Origin: Naasia sp. SYSU D00057
GTDB lineage: Bacteria; Actinomycetota; Actinomycetes; Actinomycetales; Microbacteriaceae
Assembly (NCBI RefSeq): GCF_017916505.1
Contig: NZ_JAFMSZ010000001.1
Span: forward strand, 1,240,001-1,304,000
Reading direction: 5' to 3'
DNA length: 64,000 bases
Under the pieces are notes generated by a model that saw only the letters and a list, made by a program, of their open reading frames with translations, did no database searches and was not told where the DNA came from. Positions 26,198 through 33,958 of the stretch are shown here, piece after piece (the first letter of the stretch is position 1; the number at the start of each line of letters is the position of its first letter). The translations under genes were made by a program, and so were the position numbers.

Positions 26198-26986
26198 TCA
26201 GGACTCGTCGCCGTCGCCGTCGAGGGCCTCGCGGAAGCCGGCGTCGTAGCCGTCCCGGTAGCCCTCGTCGTACGCCTCGTCGCTGCCGAGCCGGAACATG
26301 TCCTGCTCGGCGGAGCGGACGAGAGTGCGGGCGCCGGGCGCGTCGAGCTCGGCGACGAGGTGGTCGAGGCCGCGCACGACGGCCACCGGCAGGGATGCCG
26401 CCTTGCCCTTGACGAGGTCGGCGGCCGCCGCGAGCTCGTCGGCGACCGCGGGCACGGTCACGTCGAGCGGGCGGCCTGCGGCGTCGCGCGTGCCGCGGAG
26501 GTCGTCGACGACGCGGACGCCGGCCGCGCCGATCGCCGCGTCGGTCTGGCCGACCCGCCAGGGCCGGCCGAGCGTGTCCGTCACGAGGACGCCGACGCGG
26601 GCGCCCCGATCGCGGAAGGCAGCGGCGATGCGGCGGGCGGACGCGTCGGGGTCGACGGGAAGCAGGAGCACGTGCCCCGCGGGCACGTTGCTGGAGTCGA
26701 CGCCCGCGGCCGCCTGCACGATGCCGAGCCGGTTCTCGACGATGCGGGTGACGCCCGCCGCCGACGGGCGGGTGGCGACGACGCGCACGGTCTCGTCGGT
26801 GATCGCCTGCTCGCGGTCGGCCGCGGCGATGAGCCGCCCCTCCGCCTTCGCCACGATCTTGCTGCTGATCACGAGGATGTCGCCGTCCTCGGCGTCGGGC
26901 AGGGCGTCGAGGAGGATCGCGGCGAGATCATCGCCGGCGGCGATCTCGGGGATGCCGGGCACCGCCCAGACGGAGTAGCCGGCCAC
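26198..26986 (-). CDS. cofE: Coenzyme F420-0:L-glutamate ligase
   Basis: CofE adds the glutamate tail to F420-0 using GTP. The 262-residue protein shows [15 protein letters not shown] near residue 40, [21 protein letters not shown] and [21 protein letters not shown], all typical of the CofE fold. It is the stand-alone form without the C-terminal nitroreductase-like domain of mycobacterial FbiB. GTG 26986 starts 1 nt after the upstream LLM gene stop. An odd acidic, Tyr/Asp-rich tail ([17 protein letters not shown]...) closes the protein. No fbiA/cofD, cofC or fbiC gene is present in the window. Confidence 0.95.
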   Translation of the reverse strand: MAGYSVWAVPGIPEIAAGDDLAAILLDALPDAEDGDILVISSKIVAKAEGRLIAAADREQAITDETVRVVATRPSAAGVTRIVENRLGIVQAAAGVDSSNVPAGHVLLLPVDPDASARRIAAAFRDRGARVGVLVTDTLGRPWRVGQTDAAIGAAGVRVVDDLRGTRDAAGRPLDVTVPAVADELAAAADLVKGKAASLPVAVVRGLDHLVAELDAPGARTLVRSAEQDMFRLGSDEAYDEGYRDGYDAGFREALDGDGDES

Positions 26987-26987
26987 G

Positions 26988-27983
26988 TCAGCGCACCAGC
27001 TTCGGCAGGACGTCGCGGGCGAACACGTCGATCCACTCGCGCTGGTTGCGGCCGACGTTGTGCAGGTAGATGCGGTCCGCGCCGAGGTCGGCGTAGCGCT
27101 GGATCGCGGCGCGGTGCACGTCGGGGTCGGAGGAGATGACGACGCGGCCGTCGAAGTCCTCGGGGCGGACGAGCTTCGCGAGCTGCTCGAACTCGTAGGG
27201 CGAGCGGATGTCGCTGCGGGGGAACCGCATCCCGCCGTTCGGCCACTCGCGCAGGGCCGCAGCGAGGGCCTCCTCGTCGGTGGGAGCCCAGGACAGGTGC
27301 AGGCGCAGCACCTTGGTCGGCGCGGGACGACCGGCCTCGCGGGCCCCGTCGTCCACCCGGGCGAACAGCCCGGCGACCTTGTCGACGGGCGCGCCCACGG
27401 TGATCAGCCCGTCCGCCGAACGCCCGGCGCGGCGCGCGGTGACGGGGCCGGCGGTGGCGACGAGGACCGGCGGCGGCGCGTCCGGCATCGTCCAGAGCCG
27501 GGTCGACTCCATGCGGAAGTGCGTGCCGGAGTGCTTGACGTCGCGGCCGGCACGGGAGCCCTGGAAGAGCTTCGTGATGAGCTCGACCGCCTCGAACAGG
27601 CGGTTGATCCGCTCCGGCGCCTCGGGCCAGTACTGCCCGACGATGTGCTCGTTGAGCGCCTCGCCCGACCCGACGCCGAGCCAGTGCCGGCCCGGGTACA
27701 TGGCGGCGAGCGTTGCGGACGCCTGCGCCACGACCGCCGGATGGGTGCGGTACGTCGGCGCGGTCACTCCCGTGCCGATGTCGCCGCTCGTGCGCTCGGC
27801 GACCGCGGTGAGCACGTTCCAGACGAACGAGCTCTGCCCCTGCGCGGGCACCCAGGGCTGGAAGTGGTCCGACGCGCTGACCCCGCGGAAGCCGCGGCTC
27901 TCGGCGTACGCCGCGAGCTCGACCGCCTCGGCGGGCGGGAACTGCTCGAGCATCGCCGCGTAGCCGACGGGAAGCGATGCCAT
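26988..27983 (-). CDS. F420-dependent LLM oxidoreductase, Fgd-related
   Basis: A 331-residue paralogue of Fgd of the group annotated as G6PDH-family F420 enzymes (TIGR03557-like, from memory). It keeps [19 protein letters not shown] and [13 protein letters not shown], so the F420-binding His and Trp positions are conserved. The sugar-phosphate contacts differ from Fgd, so the substrate is probably not glucose 6-phosphate. It leads an operon with cofE and fgd. ATG 27983 was chosen. Confidence 0.9.
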   Translation of the reverse strand: MASLPVGYAAMLEQFPPAEAVELAAYAESRGFRGVSASDHFQPWVPAQGQSSFVWNVLTAVAERTSGDIGTGVTAPTYRTHPAVVAQASATLAAMYPGRHWLGVGSGEALNEHIVGQYWPEAPERINRLFEAVELITKLFQGSRAGRDVKHSGTHFRMESTRLWTMPDAPPPVLVATAGPVTARRAGRSADGLITVGAPVDKVAGLFARVDDGAREAGRPAPTKVLRLHLSWAPTDEEALAAALREWPNGGMRFPRSDIRSPYEFEQLAKLVRPEDFDGRVVISSDPDVHRAAIQRYADLGADRIYLHNVGRNQREWIDVFARDVLPKLVR

Positions 27984-28039
27984 GCGCTCATCCTTCCACT
28001 GCCCGCCGATCCGCCGCCCCGGGAAGGGACGCGGCCGTC

Positions 28040-28555
28040 CTACTGGGGACGGGAGGCGAGGAGGTCCGCGGAGGTGTCCGGCTGCAGGTAGTCGGCGACG
28101 GCGCGGGGCACGTACGGCGACACGTCGCCGCCGAGCGAGGCCACCTGCCGGACCAGCGAGCTCGACACGTGCGCGTGCGCGGGGTCCGGGAGCATGAAGA
28201 TCGTCTCGACGCCCGCGAGGTTGCGGTTGACGATCGCCATCGGCGTCTCGTAGGCGACGTCGACCTGCGAGCGGATGCCCTTCACGAGCACCGAGGCGCC
28301 CACCTCGGTGCAGTAGTCGACGAGCAGCCCCACACTCCAGGACGCCACCTTGATGGAGCCCTGCAGACCGGCGTCCGCGATGCTCTGCTCGAGGAGGCTC
28401 ACGCGCTGACTGATCGGCAGCAGAGCCGTCTTGGCCGGGTTGTGCACGACCAGCACGTGCAGCTCGTCGAACAGGTTCGCGGCCCGCTCGATGACGTCGA
28501 CGTGTCCGAGAGTGACGGGGTCGAAGGACCCGGGAACCACGGCGATCCGGTGCAT
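28040..28555 (-). CDS. coaD: Phosphopantetheine adenylyltransferase
   Basis: CoaD makes dephospho-CoA from 4'-phosphopantetheine and ATP. The 171-residue protein opens [21 protein letters not shown], with the (T/H)xGH nucleotide motif, and ends with the [20 protein letters not shown] helix typical of the family. ATG 28555 is preceded by TAGGCT and 7 nt, a leaderless-type promoter. Confidence 0.97.
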   Translation of the reverse strand: MHRIAVVPGSFDPVTLGHVDVIERAANLFDELHVLVVHNPAKTALLPISQRVSLLEQSIADAGLQGSIKVASWSVGLLVDYCTEVGASVLVKGIRSQVDVAYETPMAIVNRNLAGVETIFMLPDPAHAHVSSSLVRQVASLGGDVSPYVPRAVADYLQPDTSADLLASRPQ

Positions 28556-28562
28556 GCCGTCG

Positions 28563-28568
28563 AGCCTA
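28563..28568 (-). promoter_or_regulatory. -10 box TAGGCT, leaderless start of coaD
   Basis: On the minus strand TAGGCT (28568 to 28563), then 7 nt, then ATG 28555. Confidence 0.55.
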
Positions 28569-28615
28569 ACCGGGGCGATGTTTCCGGCTTGTTGCGGCAC
28601 CCGTCCGTCCCCTGG

Positions 28616-28665
28616 TCGGCGCGGGTGGAACGTCCTCCCCGCGGGCGCTGTTCCACCCGCGCCGA
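28616..28665. repeat. Perfect 16-bp inverted repeat between recG and coaD
   Basis: TCGGCGCGGGTGGAAC (28616-28631) and GTTCCACCCGCGCCGA (28650-28665) form a perfect stem with an 18-nt loop. A further TTTCACCCGC follows at 28671-28680. It may terminate recG and belongs stylistically with the other nested palindromes. Confidence 0.8.
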
Positions 28666-28701
28666 TGACGTTTCACCCGCGGCGAGCGAAGAGAGGGCGA
28701 C

Positions 28702-28820
28702 TGCTCAGCCCTTGGCCAGGCTGTGCCCTCGGTTCCTCGCCGGCGGGCTGATGCTCAGCCCTTGGCGAGGCTGTGCCCTCGGTTCCTCGCTGGCGGGCTG
28801 ATGCTCAGCCCTTGGCGAGG
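28702..28820. repeat. 50-bp tandem duplication of the recG 3' end
   Basis: Units begin at 28702, 28752 and 28802 with an exact 50-bp period; unit 3 is partial and runs into recG. Units 1 and 2 differ at a few positions (for example CCAGG versus CGAGG). Each unit repeats the last codons and stop of recG, so the duplication lies downstream of the functional stop at 28805. Confidence 0.95.
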
Positions 28821-30979
28821 AACTCGCGCGCGGACTCGTCGAGGCGGCGGACGATCGCCTCCCGCAGCGCCGGATGTCCGGCCAGCACCGGGTCCTCGTC
28901 GAGCAGCTCCCCCGCCGCGGCACGGGCGTCGGCGATGAGGTCGGCGTCGCTGACGACGCGCAGCAGCCGCAGCGACGAGCGGCCGCCGGACTGCGTGGCG
29001 CCGAGCACGTCGCCCTCGCGGCGCAGCTCGAGGTCGATCTGGGCGAGCTCGAACCCGTCGAGGGTGCCGGCCACGGCATCCACCCGCTCCCGGGCGACGG
29101 TGCCCTGCTCGGCGGTCGTCACGAAGAGGCAGAGCCCCGGCAGTCCGCCCCGGCCGACGCGGCCGCGCAGCTGGTGCAGCTGGGAGACGCCGAAGCGGTC
29201 GGCGTCGAGCACGATCATGGTCGACGCGTTCGGCACGTCGACGCCCACCTCGATCACCGTCGTCGAGACGAGCACGTCGATGCGGCCCGCGGCGAAGTCC
29301 TGCATCACCGCGTCCTTCTCGTCGGCCGACATCCGGCCGTGCAGGGCGGCGACGCGGCGCCCCCGCAGGGGCTCGACGGTCGCGAGGAGGGCCATGGTCG
29401 CCTCGACGGACGCCCGCGGGGCGCCGGGAGGGGCCTCATCGGCCGGCTCGTCCCCGCCGCCGTCGTCCTCGGCGTCGTGCTTCGCGTCGATGGCGGGGCA
29501 GACGACGAAGACCTGACGGCCCTGCTCGATCTCCTCGGCGGCCCGCTGCCAGATGCGGTTCGTCCAGCCCGGATGGTCGGCGAGCGGCACGACGAAGCTC
29601 TCGATGCCCGCGCGCCCCGCGGGCAGCTCGGCGATGACGGACACGTCGAGATCGCCGAACACGGTCATCGCGACCGTGCGCGGGATGGGCGTGGCGGTGA
29701 GGACGAGCACGTGCGGCGGCGTTCCGCCCTTCGCCCGCAGCGCCTCACGCTGCTCGACGCCGAACCGGTGCTGCTCGTCGACGACGACGAGGCCGAGGTC
29801 GAAGAAGCCGACCTGGTCGCCGAGGAGCGCGTGCGTGCCGACCACGATGCCCGCCTGGCCGCTGACCGTGCGCAGCAGCGCGCGCTTCCGCTCGGCGGTC
29901 GACAGCTGGCCCGTGAGCAGAGTCGGCATGAGCTCGGCGGAGAGGTCGGGACCGAGCGACTTCACGATCGAGCGGAGGTGCTGGCCGGCGAGCACCTCGG
30001 TCGGCGCGAGGAGCGCGGACTGGCCGCCGGCGTCGGCGACCTGCAGCATCGCCCGCAGGGCGACGAGGGTCTTGCCGGAGCCGACCTCGCCCTGCACGAG
30101 CCGGTTCATCGGCACGGGCTCGGCGAGGTCGGTGGCGATCTGCTCACCGACCGCCGTCTGGTCGCCGGTCAGCCGGAACGGCAGGGACGCGTCGAAGCGC
30201 TCGAGGTAGCCGCCGGGCGCGGGCGGGCGGGCGGTCGCCGAGATCGCGCGGGCGGCCATCCGCTGCTCGAGAAGGGCCGCCTGCAGCACGAACGCCTCCT
30301 GCAGGCGGAGGGCGTCGCGCGCGCTGCGCCAGTCGGCGTCGCGCTTGGGCCGGTGGATCAGCTCGAGCGCCGCCCCGAAGTGGATGACGCCGAACCGCTC
30401 GCGGATGTCCGGCGGGACCGGGTCGTCGACAGGGTCGAGCGAGTCGAGGACGAGCGCGACCGACTGCGCGACCTTCCAGCTCGGCAGCGTGCTCGAGGCC
30501 GGGTAGATGGCGACGGGCTCGTCCGCCCACGCCTTGGCGGCGGCGCCCGACAGCGCAGGCTGATCCTCCTCGGGGAAGAGGTCGTAGTCGGGGTGCGCGA
30601 GCTGCGGGAGACCCTTGTAGCGGCCCACCTTGCCGGCGAAGATTCCGCGGACACCCGGCCGCAGCTGCTGGGCCCGCCACGCCTGGTTGAAGAAGGTGAG
30701 GGTGAGCAGCCCCTGGCCGTCCGAGATCTGCACCTCGAGGATCGACCCGCGGCGCGCCTGCATCTTGCGCTCGCGGACGGACCGCACCTCGGCGACGATC
30801 GTGACGTTCTCGTCGACCGGCAGCTCGGCGAGCGAGGTCAGCTCGCCCCGCTTGGCGTAGCGCCGCGGATAGTGGCTGAGCAGGTCGCCGACCGTGGTGA
30901 CCCCGAACGCCTTGCCGAACGCGGCCGCGGTGCGGCCGCCCAGGACGTCGCCGAGCTTGCGGTCGAGCGGACTGGTCAC
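28805..30979 (-). CDS. recG: ATP-dependent DNA helicase RecG
   Basis: RecG remodels stalled forks and branch-migrates junctions. The 724-residue protein has an N-terminal wedge/OB region (ENVTIVAEVRSVRERK...), Walker A in GEVGSGKTLVALRAML, a DEQH box in VVVDEQHRFGV, TATPIPRT (motif III) and a C-terminal helicase lobe with QLHQLRGRVGRG. The start is GTG 30979, six nucleotides after a TAGCCT -10 box. Its last few codons have been copied twice downstream in a 50-bp tandem array. Confidence 0.97.
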   Translation of the reverse strand: MTSPLDRKLGDVLGGRTAAAFGKAFGVTTVGDLLSHYPRRYAKRGELTSLAELPVDENVTIVAEVRSVRERKMQARRGSILEVQISDGQGLLTLTFFNQAWRAQQLRPGVRGIFAGKVGRYKGLPQLAHPDYDLFPEEDQPALSGAAAKAWADEPVAIYPASSTLPSWKVAQSVALVLDSLDPVDDPVPPDIRERFGVIHFGAALELIHRPKRDADWRSARDALRLQEAFVLQAALLEQRMAARAISATARPPAPGGYLERFDASLPFRLTGDQTAVGEQIATDLAEPVPMNRLVQGEVGSGKTLVALRAMLQVADAGGQSALLAPTEVLAGQHLRSIVKSLGPDLSAELMPTLLTGQLSTAERKRALLRTVSGQAGIVVGTHALLGDQVGFFDLGLVVVDEQHRFGVEQREALRAKGGTPPHVLVLTATPIPRTVAMTVFGDLDVSVIAELPAGRAGIESFVVPLADHPGWTNRIWQRAAEEIEQGRQVFVVCPAIDAKHDAEDDGGGDEPADEAPPGAPRASVEATMALLATVEPLRGRRVAALHGRMSADEKDAVMQDFAAGRIDVLVSTTVIEVGVDVPNASTMIVLDADRFGVSQLHQLRGRVGRGGLPGLCLFVTTAEQGTVARERVDAVAGTLDGFELAQIDLELRREGDVLGATQSGGRSSLRLLRVVSDADLIADARAAAGELLDEDPVLAGHPALREAIVRRLDESAREFLAKG

Positions 30980-30985
30980 CCGACG

Positions 30986-30991
30986 AGGCTA
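30986..30991 (-). promoter_or_regulatory. -10 box TAGCCT, leaderless start of recG
   Basis: On the minus strand TAGCCT (30991 to 30986), then 6 nt, then GTG 30979. Confidence 0.6.
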
Positions 30992-31023
30992 CCCTCGACC
31001 GCCGACGCTGCCGGGGCGGGCGA

Positions 31024-31407
31024 TCAGTGGATCTGGAGGAACCGCAGCTGGTTCCCGAACGGGTCGGTGAGGTCGAGCGCGGTGCCCCACGGCTTGTGCT
31101 CGATCTCGACGGCGCAGTGCGCGTAGTCCTTGCGCTCGAGCTCGAGGGCGAAGTCGCGGATCCCCTGGACGTGGATCTGCACGACGGTGCCGGGTGTGCC
31201 GTCGTCGAAGTGCTCCGAGAGGTGCAGTGTCGTGCCGTCGCGTGACACCGACCGGTACTGCGGCAGGTGCCCCGCGAAGCGGTGCTCCCAGTCGGCTCGG
31301 AAGCCGAGGAAGCCCACGTAGAACGCGTCGGCGAGCTCGCCGTTGAAGACTCGAAGTATCGGCACGACCGGCCCCATCGCCACCGTGCCCACCAGGGTAT
31401 CCACCAT
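31024..31407 (-). CDS. Glyoxalase/bleomycin-resistance-like protein
   Basis: A 127-residue vicinal-oxygen-chelate fold protein: PVVPILRVFNGELADAFYVGFLGF opens the first beta-alpha-beta unit, with HLSEHFDDGTPGTVVQIHV in the middle and the closing DPFGNQLRFLQI. The family includes small-molecule dioxygenases, lyases and antibiotic-binding proteins; no substrate can be named. ATG 31407 was kept; ATG 31377 (ten residues shorter) fits homologue starts about as well. A long Arg-rich upstream extension of the frame is not credible. Confidence 0.82.
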   Translation of the reverse strand: MVDTLVGTVAMGPVVPILRVFNGELADAFYVGFLGFRADWEHRFAGHLPQYRSVSRDGTTLHLSEHFDDGTPGTVVQIHVQGIRDFALELERKDYAHCAVEIEHKPWGTALDLTDPFGNQLRFLQIH

Positions 31408-31617
31408 GCGGGCCAGGGTATTTCGGGGCGCCGAAGCCCCGGAACTAGAACGGTCTGTTCGGGCGGGTCGGGCCTCCGGACGCCCCCGGCAACGACCGCC
31501 CTGATCGCGTCGGAAACTGCTCCGCCGGAACGAATCGGCGACATTCGACAAGAACTCGAAGGTGGCCTTCGGGACCCCGATCCGGGCCTGCGGACGCAAG
31601 AGAGGAGACCTGGGAAG

Positions 31618-31623
31618 TAGCCT
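31618..31623 (+). promoter_or_regulatory. -10 box TAGCCT, leaderless start of rsmD
   Basis: TAGCCT is followed by 7 nt and ATG 31631. Confidence 0.55.
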
Positions 31624-31630
31624 CGAACGG

Positions 31631-32194
31631 ATGGCACGGATCATTGCGGGCAGCGCCGGATCGCTCCGGCTGCGGGTGCCCCGCGCCGGCACCCGGCCGA
31701 CCAGCGATCGGGTGCGGGAGGGCATCTTCTCCTCCCTCGAGGCGGAGGGCGCCCTCGTGGATGCGCGGGTGCTCGACCTCTACGCGGGGTCGGGCGCGCT
31801 CGCGCTCGAGGCCATGAGCCGCGGTGCCGCCTCGGCCGTGCTGGTCGACCGCTCCCCCGACTCCTATGCGGTGTGCCGCGCGAACGCACAGCTGGTCGCC
31901 GCCGCCGTGGGATCGTCGCCGGGCGCGATCCGCGTCGTCCGGCAGAGCGTCAGCACCTTCCTCGCCGCCGAGGGCGGCGCGTACGACCTCGCGTTCCTCG
32001 ACCCGCCGTACGACCTCGGCGACGCCGACCTGGCCGAGAATCTGGCCGCGCTGCTGCCGCTGCTGGCGGAGGACGCCGTGGTGGTGGTGGAGCGCAGCTC
32101 GCGCTCCCCGGAGCCGGCGTGGCCGGCGGGCATCGCGTCGTTCCGCCGGCGCAACTACGGGGAGACCGCCGTGCACCTCGCCGCCCGGGACTGA
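31631..32194 (+). CDS. rsmD: 16S rRNA (guanine966-N2)-methyltransferase
   Basis: RsmD methylates G966 of 16S rRNA with S-adenosylmethionine. The 187-residue protein starts MARIIAGSAGSLRLRVP, has the SAM-binding VLDLYAGSGALALEAMSRGA, and the catalytic FLDPPYDLGD. ATG 31631 gives the canonical N-terminus; the frame extends upstream without support. It converges with thiL. Confidence 0.96.
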   Translation: MARIIAGSAGSLRLRVPRAGTRPTSDRVREGIFSSLEAEGALVDARVLDLYAGSGALALEAMSRGAASAVLVDRSPDSYAVCRANAQLVAAAVGSSPGAIRVVRQSVSTFLAAEGGAYDLAFLDPPYDLGDADLAENLAALLPLLAEDAVVVVERSSRSPEPAWPAGIASFRRRNYGETAVHLAARD

Positions 32195-32210
32195 CAACCA
32201 CAGGGGGCGT

Positions 32211-33245
32211 TCAGCCGATGCGGCCGTCCCAGCCGCCGAAGGGATCCCAGCCCGCGGTCACGGTCGCGGGGTCCTGGCCGTCGACGGTCACCCCGGAGCC
32301 CTCGGTGAGCCGGCCGAGGGCGCGGAAGCCGGGCGGCAGATCACCGGAGGGGAACGCGGCGAGCAGGCCGTGGTCCTCACCGCCGCTCAGCACGAGGGCG
32401 AGCGCGCGGTCGGCGAGCTCCGGCGCCTCCGCGGACAGGGCCGCGGCCTCGACGCCGAGGGCGGTCCCGGACAGGTCGATCGCGACGCCGCTCGCGGCCG
32501 CGATGCGGCCCGCGTCCAGCAGCAGGCCGTCGGACACGTCGAGCATCGCGGTCGCCCCGGCACGGGCGGCGGCGACACCCGCGGCGATCGGCGGACGCGG
32601 CGCGAGCTGTGCGTCGAGCAGCGGGCCGTGCTCGGCCCGGAGGGCGGGCACGAGGTCCGGGTCCGGCTCCCCTCGCTCGTCGACGCCGCGGCCGAAGAGC
32701 AGGGCGAGCCCCGCGCCGGCCCGGCCCAGCGTTCCGGCGAGCGCGAGCACGTCCCTCGGGCGGCCGCCGGAGCGGAGCACGGGAGGGCGGCCCTCGAGAT
32801 CGCCGAGGACGGTCACCGCGACGGTGAGGGTCGGCGACGCGGAGAGGTCGCCGCCGACGACGCCGGTGCCGGGTGAGAGGGCGGCGCAGCCGTCGCGGAG
32901 GCCGTCCGCGAGCGCCTCGAGGTCCTTCAGGGGCGTGCCGGGCGGCGCCGCGAGGGCGACGACCAGCGCGGTCGGCACGGCGCCCATCGCGGCGGCGTCA
33001 GCGAGGTTCGTCGCCGCCGCCTTCCAGCCGAGGTCGTAGGGACTCGACCAGGCGAGCCGGAAGTCGGGGCCGTGCACGAGCAGATCGGTGGAGATGACGG
33101 TGCGCCCATCCGGGGAGGCGACGATCGCGGAGTCGTCGCCGGGGCCGAGCAGCGCGGCCGCCGCGGGCGGCAGGCGCGGGACGATGCGCCGCAGCGCGGC
33201 CGCCTCCCCGGCGGAGCCGAGGGTCGCGTCCGGGGTCCCGCTCAC
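32211..33245 (-). CDS. thiL: Thiamine-monophosphate kinase
   Basis: ThiL phosphorylates thiamine monophosphate to the diphosphate. The 344-residue protein has LGPGDDSAIVASPDGRTVISTD near the N-terminus, YDLGWKAAATNLADAAAMGA, GVVGGDLSASP and MLDVSDGLLLD, the metal and nucleotide motifs of the PurM-like kinase fold. GTG 33245 follows a TACCGT -10 box by 6 nt. It diverges from the DUF3515 gene with only 41 bp between the two starts. Confidence 0.95.
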   Translation of the reverse strand: MSGTPDATLGSAGEAAALRRIVPRLPPAAAALLGPGDDSAIVASPDGRTVISTDLLVHGPDFRLAWSSPYDLGWKAAATNLADAAAMGAVPTALVVALAAPPGTPLKDLEALADGLRDGCAALSPGTGVVGGDLSASPTLTVAVTVLGDLEGRPPVLRSGGRPRDVLALAGTLGRAGAGLALLFGRGVDERGEPDPDLVPALRAEHGPLLDAQLAPRPPIAAGVAAARAGATAMLDVSDGLLLDAGRIAAASGVAIDLSGTALGVEAAALSAEAPELADRALALVLSGGEDHGLLAAFPSGDLPPGFRALGRLTEGSGVTVDGQDPATVTAGWDPFGGWDGRIG

Positions 33246-33251
33246 TCCCCC

Positions 33252-33257
33252 ACGGTA
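33252..33257 (-). promoter_or_regulatory. -10 box TACCGT, leaderless start of thiL
   Basis: On the minus strand TACCGT (33257 to 33252), then GGGGGA, then GTG 33245. The GGGGGA could also act as a very close ribosome site. Confidence 0.5.
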
Positions 33258-33274
33258 TCCCGGACGGAGATCGG

Positions 33275-33280
33275 TAGCCT
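33275..33280 (+). promoter_or_regulatory. -10 box TAGCCT, leaderless start of DUF3515 gene
   Basis: TAGCCT is followed by 6 nt and GTG 33287. Together with the thiL box it forms a very compact divergent promoter. Confidence 0.55.
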
Positions 33281-33286
33281 CGGAGG

Positions 33287-33799
33287 GTGCCCCTCCCGGT
33301 TTCCGCAACGTCCGGCGCAACCCGCAACCGGAGAGCGTTGCGGTATGGCATTCCGGTTGCGGTTCTCGCGGTCGCGGGCGCGGGGCTGACAGGATGCGCG
33401 CCGACCGTCTCCCTCGACCCCGCGCCGGACGCCGAGAACGCCGACTGCGCCGCGATCGTCGTGGCACTGCCCGACACGGTCGCGGGCGCCGAGCGGCGGG
33501 ACACCGACGCCCAGTCGACGGCCGCCTGGGGCTCCCCCGCGAGCATCGTGCTGCACTGCGGCGTCGCGGTGCCCGGTCCGACGACCGACCGGTGCATCAG
33601 CATCGACGACGTCGACTGGGTGGAGGACGCGAGCGAGGAGCCGATCTACACGTACACGAGCTACGGGCGCACCCCGGCGACCGAGGTGACCATCGACTCC
33701 ACCGCCGTGTCGGCGTCCACCGCCCTGACCGAGCTGACGGATGCCGTCGGGGCGCTGCCCGCGCAGGGCGGCTGCGTCGGCGCGGAGGACGTCGGCTAG
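33287..33799 (+). CDS. DUF3515-type lipoprotein
   Basis: A 170-residue exported lipoprotein. After a basic start and a hydrophobic stretch (IPVAVLAVAGAGLTGC) the lipobox Cys is followed by a compact domain with DCAAIVVALPDTVAGAERR, TAAWGSPASIVLHCGVAVPGP and DDVDWV, the pattern of the actinobacterial DUF3515 family found beside thiL and ddl. Function is unknown; a cell-envelope role is likely from location. Two domain Cys pairs could form disulfides. Its last 28 bp are duplicated 155 bp downstream. Confidence 0.88.
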   Translation: MPLPVSATSGATRNRRALRYGIPVAVLAVAGAGLTGCAPTVSLDPAPDAENADCAAIVVALPDTVAGAERRDTDAQSTAAWGSPASIVLHCGVAVPGPTTDRCISIDDVDWVEDASEEPIYTYTSYGRTPATEVTIDSTAVSASTALTELTDAVGALPAQGGCVGAEDVG

Positions 33800-33803
33800 A
33801 CCG
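33776..33803. repeat. 28-bp direct repeat, copy 1 (3' end of DUF3515 gene)
   Basis: Identical to 33931-33958 except at one base. It contains the last codons and TAG stop of the lipoprotein gene. Confidence 0.9.
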
Positions 33804-33930
33804 AAGCTCGGGTGCCGTCTGCGCGGAACAGGAGAACCGCCCGCCTACCGGCGTGTCGTTCCTGATCCGCCGTCGAAACGGCCCGGCGATCCTGAACCGC
33901 GTGAAGAATCCTGATCCGCGCAGATGGCAG
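33804..33930. repeat. Palindromic element between 28-bp repeats
   Basis: The 127-bp segment has GCGGAACAGG (33822-33831) and three inverse-type words: CCTGATCCGC (33861-33870), CCTGAACCGC (33891-33900) and CCTGATCCGC (33910-33919). CTGCGCGGAACAGGA and TCCTGATCCGCGCAG close it with one mismatch. It lies between convergent genes. Confidence 0.7.
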
Positions 33931-33958
33931 GTCGGCGCCGAGGACGTCGGCTAGACCG
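33931..33958. repeat. 28-bp direct repeat, copy 2 (3' end of VIT gene)
   Basis: Second copy of 33776-33803. Its CTAG supplies the minus-strand stop of the VIT-family gene. Confidence 0.9.

Noticed and set aside
28702-28820. Possible CRISPR array
   Set aside because: The units are directly adjacent 50-bp copies with no variable spacers, and they copy the end of recG.
28705-29079. A 124-codon minus-strand frame reading through the tandem repeat
   Set aside because: It is the wrong frame of recG extended by repeat units; recG itself ends at 28805 in another frame.
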